From: Talinum fruticosum
Taxonomy: Eukaryota > Streptophyta > Magnoliopsida > Caryophyllales > Talinaceae
Direction: 5' to 3'
Assembly: GCA_021018815.1 (NCBI GenBank)
Contig: JAITYX010000003.1
Coordinates: 5,318,501-5,382,500, forward strand
Length of the DNA stretch: 64,000 bases
In this document: piece by piece, positions 24,640-35,815 of the stretch
Layout: each line of letters begins with the position of its first letter
How positions within the stretch are numbered: the stretch's first letter is position 1
The notes under the pieces: generated by a model
What the model saw: only the letters and a program-made list of their open reading frames with translations
Told to the model about the DNA's origin: nothing
The model's database searches: none
Program-made: the position numbers and the translations under genes

Positions 24640-26211
24640 TGAAGGTTTCCTAGGGGAGAGTCCGAGTCACCCTAGAGGGGGTGATAGGGTGATAGAAAAT
24701 TCTTTGTGAAATCAAATTCTTTTGCGCACAATAGAGAAGAAGATAGATTCCGAGTCTATCAACCGGGTCAGAAAAGATTGAACTCGGAAGGCAATAAGAC
24801 GAAAGAACAAGAGCAATAAAGGCTGTCTGAGTCTAGAATGAACTCGGAAAGTTAGCACTTAGATTTTACGTGGAAACCCTCCTGGGCGAGAAAACCACGG
24901 ATCGTGTCAATCCAGACACGAAGTCAAATCCACTATTTTGAGTCCACAAAATACCGTGAGCCGATCGAACCCGAGTTGCTCCCTTAGACAACTCTATACA
25001 AGTTTTCTTAGACTCGAAATTCCCTTATCGATTTAGTACTTCCTAGTTGAGATAACCCTTACAGTTAGGGACAACTAAGCTGAGTTAACCCTTACGGTTT
25101 AGTCAAGGGACCTTACAAAGTATGTAAGAAAGAGTTTGTAACTCAGTACAAGACCTTACAACTCGAAAGTAATGAATTATAGAGTGGGAGTTGTAAGTTG
25201 AAGATTGAAAGTAAATACAATAACTTTGAGCAAGTACGTGTATAGACAATATATTCGGCAACCTTCAAGTCTTGTGAAATGACTTCTATTTATAGATAAC
25301 CGGATGCGAGTAGCCGTTATCTTCATCTGCTGACCGAGAGTCTTCCGTGACCGTTGATAAAAGCTTTCTAAGTCACTCGGAAAGTATCCGTTGTAATGTG
25401 AACGTTGAACAACGGTTTAACTCTCTTGGAAATCCCAAAACCATTGGCGGTGTCTTGATTGATAAGGTGGAAACCACCGTTAAGCTTGGCGTTTCGGTTT
25501 TCAGATTTGGAAACGAGACGGCTTCGACACAATCTTTTGAGACTGGAGCGAGGAAGGTGAAAAGCCATGTCTGCTAGTGATTTGACATTACGAGCTAGGT
25601 TACTTTTGTGGTTTGAAAAAGGTGTATCCTTGATTGAATAACGTACAAAAGTAAATTACCTTCGGTTCTCAAAGTATAAAATACTTTGGTCCAAGGTTAA
25701 ACACGAGATAATAAAATAATTATGATAATTAAACAATTGATTAACTAAGTCGAAACGAAATGGAATTTTCTCGAGTCCAATATCCATGATACTCGGAATT
25801 CCATCCGACTTAGTCTAAGTAATAAAACAAGTTCCATAAAGAATATAAGAGAGAATTAACTTGATATAGACTAAGTATGGAATGAGCTAAGAATACTGAC
25901 TATAACAAAATAGAACGTATATCCACAAGTCGATTCTGAGTGAGAAACGATCGAATACTCGGTATATTCAAAACGCGATACATCCGAGTGATGCTGGACG
26001 CAGAGCATAGAACCGGTTTTACGAGTCACTTACGGATAAGCAGGAATTATAAGAAGTAGGAACTGTATCACATAAAGAAGATACAACTTTACTCAAAGAA
26101 GTTTACGTGATACGGAGAATGCCTTGGAATCAAAACTCAATAAGTATGAGATTGTTATACTCGACTCATTTAATGCAACTCGGAAATGCGTTAAGAGATG
26201 TCCGAGTCTTC
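24640..26211 (-). repeat. 5' LTR of N1
   Basis: 1572 bp, TGAAGG to CTTCA on the plus strand. TATA box at 25287-25294 (minus strand). Near-identical partner of 15381-16936. Confidence 0.93.
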
Positions 26212-27697
26212 AAGGTATAAGACTTCATCTCTCATAAGGTTTTGATTAAAAGTCATTCTATCCGCTTTAACAGCTTTTCTAAGTGATATAGCATCTTTTC
26301 GAGTGTTACGTAATCTATCGTATATATTCTCTTTCGACTCTAACTAAATCGGAATGCATATTCCTGTTTATCATTTCACACACGCTTCGAGTCACTTAGA
26401 CAACACTCGGATATATTACATGTTCAAAAACTGGTTCTATTTTGCATAAACTTAGATCCGACTACATGATCTAAGTTTGAGCGGATCATCGTGTTAATTC
26501 ATCTTTCTAAGTCGGCATGCTTGGTTTGAACATTGGCAGTCTACATCAAGTCTTTCCATTATGATGTTATTTTTCCGACTTGCTTTGCTTCTAGACTCGA
26601 CTCGGATGGAATTTGAGTATAATGAATATTAGACTCAAAAATTCCATTTCTTTTCGACTTAGATAATTATGCACTTAATTATCTTAATTATAATTATTAT
26701 TTGTGTCTAATCTTGGACCAAAGTATTTTATATTTTGAGAACTAAATTGATTGACTTTTGTAGGTTATTCAAATGAGGCTATCAAATTTTTGAATTACAA
26801 AAGTAACCGGCTTCAAAACGTCAAATCACCAAAGACACAAGGCTTTTTCCACCTCGACCAAGGCCCGAGACATCGTGTTAGGGTTGTCCGTTTCCAAAGC
26901 TGGAAATCCGCAACACTAAGCTCAACTGTGGTTTCCACCCCACTTTTCGGACACCACCGGTGGATTGGGACTTCCAAAGAAGTCAAGAGCCATTGCCAAA
27001 CGTTCACACCTCAACGGATATTTTCCGAGTGACTCGGAAAATCCATTGCAACAGTCATAAAGAACTTCTAGTCGGAAGATAGTCACAACGGCTAATCCGC
27101 TTGGTTATCTATAAATAGAAGCCAACTCTCAAGACTTGAAGATTGCTGAACCAACTGTCAATACATGTACTTAAGCAAAAGTCATTGTATTCATACTCAA
27201 TGTTCTACTTACAACTCCAACTCGTACTTAATATCTTTCCGAGTTGTAAGGTCTTGTAATCGGCTTACAAACACCGATTCTTACTTTCCGAGTAAGGTCT
27301 CTTGACTAAGTCTGTAAGGGTTATCTCAACTTAGTTGTCCCTAATTATAAAGGTTACCTCGGTTAGGAAGTACTAGATCGGGTAAGGTAACTTCGAGTCT
27401 AGGAAAATCTTGTAAGGAATTGTTTAAGGGAGTAATTACGGTTAAGTGTTTCTATTGTGTTTTGTGGATTCAAAATAGTGGATTTGACTTGGGGTTTGGA
27501 CTATTCTCGTCCGTGGTTTTCCGCCCAGGAGGGTTTCCACGTAACTTTCCGAGTTAGCACTTTTCCGAGTCCAATCTAAACTCGGACTCTCCATAGAGTC
27601 ATCTCTAGTTTTATTCTTCTATTACTTGTTTAAATTTCCCCATCACCCTATTCACCCCTCTCTAAGGTGACTTAGTCTCTCTAAGAGAAAACCTTCA
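26212..27697 (+). repeat. 5' LTR of element C, second fragment
   Basis: Resumes at AGGTATAAGACTTC after N1 and runs to ACCTTCA. TATA box TATAAATA at 27110-27117. AACGG words at about 27008-27090. Aligns with 32372-33843. The plus-strand primer site follows at once. Confidence 0.9.
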
Positions 27698-27698
27698 A

Positions 27699-27712
27699 TT
27701 GGTATCGAGCCT
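27699..27712 (+). other. Primer binding site of element C
   Basis: TGGTATCGAGCCTA right after the 5' LTR; matches the initiator Met tRNA complement for the first seven bases, then diverges. Confidence 0.78.
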
Positions 27713-27756
27713 AACCTTTCAAAAAGGATATAACCATCCAAAGGTTTAAAGAACAA

Positions 27757-28768
27757 ATGGCTCGTAACAATGGAGAGTTTGATGAAGGAAGATCTTCCAG
27801 CAGACCACCAAAGTTGAAAGGATCTAACTTCATGCACTTGGAAGAAGCTCATGGAATGTTTCTTGTTGGATCATGATGAGGATGTCCGGAACATCATACA
27901 AGTAGGCAACTACATTCCCATGAAGACGGAAGAAACAAGACTCGTGCCTAAGACAAAGGCTCGGTTCACTGCCGATGAAGCGGAGAAGTTCGAAAGAATT
28001 CAAGGTGATGAACATTCCGATGTGCGCTATCGGCTCGGAAGAGTACAACCAAGTGTCCGCTCGTGACACAGCCAAAGAAGTGTGGGACACACTGGTCAAC
28101 ACTTATGAAGGCACAAGCCAGGTAAGACAAGCGAAGATTAGCCAATATCTTCACAAGTATGAGCTGTTCAAGATGGAGCCGGAAGAGAACATCACTCAGA
28201 TGTTCATCCGCTTCACCGAGATTACCAATAATCTTAAATCTCTGGGTAAAAAGATTTCCCACGAAGAAATGTGCAGAAAGATACTTAGAAGCCTACCCAA
28301 GAGAAGATGGTGTCCCAAGGTAATGGCCATTGAAGAGGCTCATAACCTGTCCCAACTCAAGCCAGGCGAACTCATTGGGAAGCTACTCACCCACGAGATC
28401 CATCATGAAGAGGAGGATGTAGAGGTCAGCACCAAAAACAACATTGCATTTCAAGCCTTAGAAACCAGAGAAGCAAATCTGAGTTCCTCATACTCGAAGA
28501 GGATCCCATGGCACTCATCACTAGAGGCTTCAAGAAAATGATGAAGCACAAGAGATGGGATAAGAAGCCAAGAGAAGAGTTCTATAAGAAAGACAAGAAG
28601 GATAGAAAAGGTAGGCACTCTTCCTCTTCAAAGTTATCTTTGACTAAGAACTCGATCTGTTTTGAATGTGGCAGCAAGGAAGACATAGTCAAGGACTGTC
28701 CCAAGAGAAAGAGGGACATAAGGAAGAAAAAGGCTATGATGGCCACATGGAGTGATGAAGACTCATAA
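27757..28768 (+). pseudogene. Gag of element C
   Basis: ATG at 27757 (MARNNGEFDEGRS). Frameshifts near 27840, 28010 and 28500 divide it into blocks: MECFLLDHDEDV (27851), then a 189-codon stretch with EVWDTLVNTYEGTSQV and YLHKYELFKMEPEENIT (27975-28541), then a Lys-rich block with the zinc knuckle (28508-28768). The knuckle at 28658-28699 reads CFECGSKEDIVKDC: the His of the CCHC pattern is replaced by Asp, so zinc binding is likely lost. Ends in an acidic tail. Confidence 0.87.
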
Positions 28769-29559
28769 GAAGATGATGAGGACTCAAATGACTCAAAATG
28801 TCCGATGGCACTCTCGACTCGGAAGCCGAAACAGAGTCGAACTCGGATCACTTAGACCGTGAGGAAACAAATCCTCGGGAGGTAATTGAATACTTCCTCA
28901 AGTTCTCCAAAGTTGATTTAGCTAAATACATTTATACTTTGGAAGAAAGGTCCAATTCTTATTCTTCTCAGTTTAAAGAAAAACTTGAGTCTGTTACTTT
29001 TGAGAGCATCTCTTTGAAAAATGAATAACAAAACCGAGACTTACTCTAAGAGAACTCAAGACTAGTTCTCAATTCAATGAGACTGAGTGTGAGTCACTCG
29101 GAAGACAAAATGAGTATCTCGAAGTAAGAACTCAATAAGTCTTAATAGCTTATTTTAAAATTTACTCAAGGTTAGAAAAACCTTGATATGCTCTTAGGGT
29201 CTCAATGTGTCTCCTTCGTAAAAGAAGGACATGGTTTTAATAAAGAAGAGGAATCCAATTCCTACTCGGAACTTTTCAAAAGGATTCCGAACCGTGAAGT
29301 TCCGGAAGGTCGAGCACGATTCCATTCATAAGAATGAAAGGAGGACTCGAGTCCATACCAACTTACAGGAGAAAACCTCCTCCACCGGTTGATAAAAGAA
29401 AAACATTTCAAAAGAAAGAGACATAGACTCAGTTCTCTAAAAGAAAGACTCGGAATCGGACCAAACCCAAAGTTATTCAAATCTGGGTGCCCAAGAGTCT
29501 ACTGGGTTCGTTAGAGGAAGTGAGAAAGGTTAGTTTGTTTCGGACTTGCAGGTAGCTCG

Positions 29560-30980
29560 AAAAGAACAAAAGGGCATTGGTACCTAGACGGTGGATGCTC
29601 ACGCCACATGTCGGGAGATTCAAGACTCTTGTCTAAGTAAGAAGAATACAAGGGAGGAAAAGTCACATTTGGAGATGACAAGCAAAGGCAAGATAATTGA
29701 GATTGGCAAGATTGGAAAAGGAAACAATTTGGTCGACCCAAGTATACCTTGTCAAAGGATTAAAGTACAATCGCTCAAGCATCTCTCAATCTGTTTGACA
29801 AAGGTCAAGAGGTAAGATTCACTTACACCAAGTGCTATATCTCTGATGATACTACCAAGGAAATCAAGCTCTCGGGTAAGAGATCAGGTAACACTTATAC
29901 TATTCCTCTTTCGACCCAAGTCGGAATCTATCATGCTTAAAAGCATCTCTTCATGATGGTTCATGGTCATGGCATCGTAGACTAGGTCATGTTAGCATGC
30001 ATACCATTAAGAAACTTGCATCTCATGATTTAGTCGGAGGATTGCCTGATTGTGCATTTAAGAAAGATAAAATTTTTGAAGCATGCACGAAAGGGAAACA
30101 AGTCGGATCATCTTTGAAATCTCTAAAAACTGTTTCCACATCCAAGGTGCTTGAAATGTTGCATATGAATTTATGTGGTGAAATCCCTGTCAAGAGTCTC
30201 GGAGGTAAATCATATGTGCTTGTTATTGTTGATGATTACTCACGATTTACCTAGGTGTGTTTTCTTAAGCATAAAAATGAAGCTTTCGAAGAGTTCAAGC
30301 AAGCTCTGCAGGAAAATCCAAGTTGAGTCTTAGACTTAGATCCGAGAGAATTTGAACTAACCATAGAAGGGAGTTCGACTACTCGTAGTTTGCAGAATTT
30401 TGTGATAAGAATGACATCTCCCATAACTTATCAGCACCAAGAACTCCTCAACAAAATAGAGTGGTGGAGAGAAAGAACAGAACTCTTGAATAAATAGCAA
30501 GGACAATGATGATTGAACACAATCTACCCTACTATTTATAGGTTGAGGTAGTCAACACAGACAAACTACACATTGAACAGATGCCTCATCGGGCCCATCC
30601 TGAAGAAAACACCATACGAGCTCTACAAAGGGAAGAAACCTAATATTGCATACTTCGGACCCTTTGGATGTAAGTGTTTCGTCCATAGCAATGGTAAGGA
30701 TCACTCGACCAAGTTTAATGCTCGGTCGGATGAAGGTATTTTTCTTGGTTATTCATATCATAGCAAAGCATATCGTATTTTCAATAAAAGAACTAATAAA
30801 GTGGAAGAAAGCATCCACATTGTGGTTGATGAGATTGAACAGGAAAATGATGATGAAAAGGAGCTCATCAAGAATCAAATCTATGTCACTCGGAATGAAG
30901 TCATTCGGACTCGGAATGAGACGACTCAAGAGCCAGCTCGGAATGTTGAAGGTCAATCTGATGAACAAGCTCACTCATAA
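29560..30980 (+). pseudogene. Protease and integrase of element C
   Basis: The protease active site near 29582 reads WYLDGG where the catalytic motif is DSG, so it is probably dead. Integrase: zinc-finger part HTIKKLASHDL with only one Cys of the second pair (29997-30090). In the core, the first catalytic Asp is Asn (HMNLCGEI, near 30155). GGKSYVLVIVDDYSRFT ends at a TAG where Trp is expected (30252). The post-core region 30573-30980 is open: TPYELYKGKKPN, DEGIFLGYSYHSKAYRIFNKRT. The sequence leaves pol at about 30980. Confidence 0.87.
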
Positions 30981-30995
30981 CAGATCACGAGGATA

Positions 30996-31845
30996 AAAAA
31001 TTCAACCTACGGATCTGGTGAACCAAAAATCCAACCGGGTGTCCGGGTCCATAGCTCGAACCGAGGCCACCTTCTCCGCCTCGGACTCGGACTCAGCCCG
31101 CTCACTCTCTACGTCCTCCACTTGGTGGTGCCTCCACCTCGGGTGTTTCTCATATTATCTCTTCTGCCTTGTCCATTGCTATCATGGACAAGCTCTCCTC
31201 GTGTCCACCGAGTTTAAGGACATCCTCCAATCATTCAAGATCGTCCTTCGACTCGTGACCATTAACCGAAAACCGCTCAATCTCAAATTCGAGAGCAGCA
31301 AGATGTGCTTCTCGAGATGAAGGCCCCGGTTAAGGAGCGAGAGGGAGCCGATCGAGCTCCTTCGGAGAGGCGATCCAAGGCGGCTTAGGATCCGGTCGAC
31401 TCGGACACTTCGAAGAATCATCGAGTCCGGCCAAATCATCCTCGAAGAGGGCGCCGAAGAAGAAAAAGGAGAAAAAGAGGAGCCTGCGGCCGAGGCAGTC
31501 CATCTCGAGGCGGGGAGAAAGAAGAAGAATAAGGGGCTCCAGAACATCAACCCAAAATGATCGGCTCGGACAGTAGTCTAAGTGGGTCGAAGACCCTGCC
31601 GACCATGGTTAGTCGCCAGCTGGTTCGCCCGAGCACACCCCTCCGTTAGCCGAGTTCCAGTAGGATAAGCCTCTAGATGACCTAGTTCTAGGTCAGCCAC
31701 TCGAGCTCAGCCCATTCCGGAGATCCCGGTGTTGCGTCCGCCTCGCTCGTCAACATCATCCGGATCTTATCGGCGAGGCGCACTCGCTCGTCCACCCACC
31801 TCAGCTCGGAATCCTCCATCTTAATCTTTTTTCTCGTTTTTCATT
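30996..31845 (+). pseudogene. Third ORF of element C, C-terminal part only
   Basis: Starts at the deletion junction, inside the ORF, at the conserved PGVRVH block (near 31035). It continues through a Ser-rich stretch and an acidic/basic low-complexity part (31310-31560) to the tail (RSSTHLSSESS, about 31785-31820). N-terminal blocks seen in A, B, N1 and F are absent. Opposite-strand ORFs here are shadows. Confidence 0.65.
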
Positions 31846-32310
31846 TTTTTTGTGCGGACATCAAATCAGTATCTACTTGATACATTCTTCCTCTTTCTGT
31901 TTTTGCTCAAATGGAAGGGGAAGAATAGTTAGAAAAATTTGTTGTCTTATTTAGGGAGTTTCTCTCACCCTCTTTTGTGTAAACTCTTTAATTATAATGC
32001 ATTTCATTAATAATCGCTATCTCGCCTTCCGGGTTTACTACTTAAACCAATTATTTCGAGTTTCCATTTCTTGCTAAGTATGTCAACTATATCTATCGTT
32101 GCTCCGATACTCGGTTATCTTCTTGCTCTAATACTTTAGCTCTTTTTATGCAATCTCAGCTTATTTTGCTCGGATAGAATATAAGTTTCACTTCATTTAC
32201 TCTACACAATTCTGTCATGTTTTTTTTTTTTTACTTATTCCTTGAGAAAGGATGAAAAACCAGATCTATATCACTAACAAAACTTCGTCTAAGTATGGAA
32301 TGCCTTTCAT

Positions 32311-32324
32311 CAAAAAGGGGAGAT
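32311..32324 (+). other. Polypurine tract of element C
   Basis: CAAAAAGGGGAGAT immediately before the 3' LTR. Confidence 0.9.
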
Positions 32325-33843
32325 TGAACACTTAGACCTTACGTGTATATCATTCCGAGTTCCATCAAGGGATCAAGTATAAGACTTCATCTCTCATAAG
32401 GTTTTGATTAAAAGTCATTCTATCCGCTTTAATAGCTTTTCCGAGTGTTACAACATCTATCGTATATATTCTCTTTTGACTCTAACTCGACTCGGAATGC
32501 ATATTCCTGTTTATCATTTCACACACGCTTATGAGTCACTCGGACAACACTCGGATATATTACATGTTCAAACACCTGGTTCTATTTTGCGTAAACTTAG
32601 TTCGACTACATGATCTAAGTTTGAGTGGATTACTCGTGTTAATTCATCTTTCTAAGTCAGCATGCTTGGTTTGAACATTGGCGCCTAGATCAAGTCTTTC
32701 CATTATGATGTTATTTTTCCGACTTGCTTTGCTTCTAGATCGACTCATATGAAATTTGAGTATAATGAATATTAGACTAAGAAAATTTCACTTCTTTCCG
32801 ACTCGGATAATTATGGACTTAATTATCTTAATTATAATTATTATCTCGCGTCTAATCTTGGTCCAAAGTATTTTATACTTTGAGAACAAAATTGATTTAC
32901 TTTTGTAGGTTCTTCAAACAAGGCTCTCATATTTTTGAATTACAAAAGTAACCGGCTTCAAAACGTCAAATCACCAGCAGACAAGGCTTTTTCCACCTCC
33001 GACCAAGGCTCGAGACACTATGTCGGTGTTGTCTCGTTTCCAAAACCGGAAATCCGCAATACTAAGCTCAACTGTGGTTTCCACCTTACTTTTCCGACAC
33101 CACCAGTGGATTGGGACTTCCAAAGAAGTCAAGAGCCGTTGCCCAACGTTCACACCTTAACGGATATTTTCCGAGTGACTCGGAAAATCCATTGCAACGG
33201 TCACAAAGGACTTCCAGATCGAAGATAGTCACAACGGCTAATTTGCTTGGTTATCTACAAATAGAAGCCAACTCTCAAGACTTGAAGATTGTTAAACCAA
33301 CTCGTCAATACACGTACTTAAGCAAAAGTCATTGTATTCATACTCAATGTTCTACTTAGAACTCCAACTCAGCATCGAATATCTTTCCGAGTTGTAAGGT
33401 CTTGTAATCAGCTTACAAACACTCATTCTTACTTTCTGAGTAAGGTCCTTGACAGAGCTGTAAGAGTTATCTCAGCTCGCTTGCCCCTAACTCGTAAAGG
33501 TTACCTCGGTTAGGAAGTACTAGATCGAGTAAGGTAACTTCGAGTCTAGAAAAATCTTGTAAGGAATTTTCTAAGGGAGCAATCCTGGTTGAGTCTTTCT
33601 ACTCGTATTTTGTGGATTCAAAATAGTGGATTTGACTTGGTGCTTGGACTAGTACTGTCCGTGATTTTCTTCCCGAGGAGGGTTTCCATGTAACTTTCCG
33701 AGTTAGCACGTTTCTAAGTCCAATCTAGACTCGGACTCTCCACGAGTCATCTCTAGTTTTATTCTTCCATTACTTGTTTAAATTTCCCCTTCACCCTATT
33801 CACCCCTCTAGGGTGAGTTAGTCTCTCCAAGCGCAAACCTTCA
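32325..33843 (+). repeat. 3' LTR of element C
   Basis: TGAACACTTAGACC to ACCTTCA, 1519 bp. The TATA box position (about 33254) reads TACAAATA, mutated relative to the 5' LTR. Followed by CACCC, the right target duplication. Confidence 0.92.
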
Positions 33844-35330
33844 CACCCCTAACCCCTCGAAAATTTTTGTCACCCAACACCTCACGTTGGATGACAAGTT
33901 CTTCCCAACCACATTGTTTTCGTGATTACCTAGAACTCGTCGCTGAGTTCTATTCTAATGGGTCTTGCTATGAGGGAGTCATCACCTCACGAGTTCGGGA
34001 CACTCGTTGTTTGTATCAACCTTTCCCTCCTCCACCTTATTTTTAACGTTTCCTTTCTCTTTCTCAACTGTAATCCCATCCCTTTCAATGAGATTGCGGA
34101 TGTTTTTTCGAAAAATATGCCAATGAGGTCCCCGAGTCATGGAAAATTTTTTTAGTGACTCGAGATGAAGACTAAGGCCTAACTGCTTTGTTTTCTTCTT
34201 ATGAGAACTTTCTTCTCTCATCACTCGAGCAAAGAGAATCCTAATTCTAAAATTCTCAAAGTCGTGTTTGATATCTTCGTGGGCTACGATGTAGACCTAT
34301 TCCCAGCCATCCTAGAGCAAATGGCCACTGTGCCAGCTCAATATATGAAATCCTCTCTTTTCCCTTCGGAGCACTTTTCATTGTGGTTTTTAAGCGGTTT
34401 AAGGTTTCCCTCCTCTAAGACTTAAATGCAATGTCCGAGGCTCGCCATTGTAGTGGGCGGGAAGGAATTTCGGGATACGGGTACCAGGAAATCAAGCCCG
34501 GTGTCCGGGTCCATGGGTTAGAATTGAAGCCCCTTCACCTCCTCCTCACACTCAAACTCGGACTCCCTTATCTTTCCTTCCTCCACCTGGTGGTGCATCC
34601 ACCTCGAACCACCTCCTACGACCTCTGCTGCCTTGTTTACGATCTTGATAGATAAGATCTCCTCCATGATCGAAGAATTTTGGGCCACTCTCCGCTCCTA
34701 CAAAATTGTTCTTCAAAGTCTGCTCATCAACCAGAAAATGGCTCGAGTCTCGGATCCGGGAGCACTAGGATCTGCTCCTCGATATGAAGGGCCTAATCAA
34801 GAAGCAATAAGAGCAACTTCAGCTCTCGTGAGAAAGGAGATTCAAGGTCGCTCAGGACCTAGAAAGCTTAGAAACTTCGAGGAATCCTCAAGCCCTCGCC
34901 AAGTCCTCTTCCGCAAAGGTAGAAGAAGAAGAAGAAGTTGTGGCTGAAGCAGCTCGACCTCGGGAGAAGGAGGAAGAGAAGAAAGAGGAGAAGGAAGAAG
35001 AAGAAAAGACGGAGGAAGTCGTTCAAGCAAGAGGGACAAGTTCGTTGAAGTCCCTGAACCGGAGCCGATTAGCTCATACAGCGAGTCGGGGTGAGTCGAA
35101 GACCCTGTGGACACTGGTCGAGTCCACAGTGGTCAAAACAGAAGAAGTACCTCCCTCCGCGGTATTCCAGGAGCATGAGCCCTGCGCCGGTCAATCGGAA
35201 TTGAGCCGCTACCAGATATCCCGGTGCTGCCGCCGCCATGGTCCTTAACATAATCCCAAGCCTACCAGCGCCGGTGCACTCGCACGCTCATCCACCTCAA
35301 GCACCCCCATCTTAATTTCTTCTCTTTAGT
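33844..35330 (+). pseudogene. Third ORF of element B, continuation after element C
   Basis: Picks up the ORF cut at 15326. ELVAEFYSN (near 33940) and INLSLLHLIFNVSFLFLN with FNEIADVF (in frame from 33958) match F at 39100-39290. MRTFFSH...SKENPNSK and VDLFPAILEQ start at 34201. YGYQEIKPGVRVH lies near 34475. A Glu/Lys/Arg-rich stretch spans 34900-35010, then a Ser/Thr tail. At least four frameshifts. Confidence 0.72.
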
Positions 35331-35801
35331 TTTCTTTTTTTTGTCTAAACATCAATCGTATCTTCTTGATGTGTTCTTCCCATTTTTGTTTTTGTTTTTG
35401 TTGAAAGGCAAGCGGGAGAACACTAGAAAAATTGATGTTGTTATGTTTAGGGGAGCTCACGCTCTTGTATTTTTTTATATATGAATGAATTTTCGTTCTT
35501 TGAGTAGAATTCTTTTCGAGTTAAATCTTTCGATTTCGATCTCTTATTATTTATTTTCTACTCGATATATATTTGTTCATATTTTTTGTTGTTCCACTCG
35601 ATATAGTCTGTTCGTATTTTGTCTTTGCTAAATGTGTTATCCATATAAATGTTCTAAGTAGTGATAGTATTTGCAATGCCTTTTCCGAGTATGCAATGCA
35701 CTTCACTCACTACTTCTTATTCGATATGTTCTACTAAGTAAGAATGAAAACTCATGATTTACACTAACAAAGTTTCTATGTGAGTGTGGATTGACTTTCA
35801 T

Positions 35802-35815
35802 AAAAAGGGGGAGAT
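35802..35815 (+). other. Polypurine tract of element B
   Basis: AAAAAGGGGGAGAT directly before the LTR that starts at 35816. Confidence 0.88.

Larger units (their letters stand above)
15381..26211 (-). mobile_element. Element N1: structurally complete SIRE-like copia element nested in the 5' LTR of C
   Basis: About 10.8 kb on the minus strand: 5' LTR (24640-26211), primer site, gag with zinc knuckle, protease, integrase, RT, RNase H, third ORF with its own TATA box, polypurine tract and 3' LTR (15381-16936). Both LTRs start and end with the family TG/CA termini. The insertion splits the C LTR at CGGTA/AGGTA. All parts of the lineage are present, but reading frames are interrupted at many places. 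This is the youngest layer of the nest and the best template for naming the parts of the other copies. Confidence 0.92.
15327..33843 (+). mobile_element. Element C: SIRE-like copia element inserted in B, lacking RT and RNase H
   Basis: C has a 5' LTR (15327-15380 plus 26212-27697, split by N1), primer site, gag, protease, integrase, the C-terminal part of the third ORF, a polypurine tract and a 3' LTR (32325-33843). The flanks are CACCT (15322-15326) and CACCC (33844-33848), a 5-bp target duplication with one mismatch. RT, RNase H and the start of the third ORF are absent: integrase sequence passes directly into the third ORF at about 30980-31000. C therefore could move only with enzymes from a relative. 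Confidence 0.85.

Noticed and set aside
15380..26216. Whole 15.3-26.2 kb block as part of element C
   Set aside because: It is inverted relative to C, has its own two LTRs, primer site and polypurine tract, and is flanked by CGGTA/AGGTA, so it is a separate insertion.
31182..31550. Minus-strand ORF of 122 codons in element C
   Set aside because: Shadow of the acidic/basic low-complexity part of the C third ORF.
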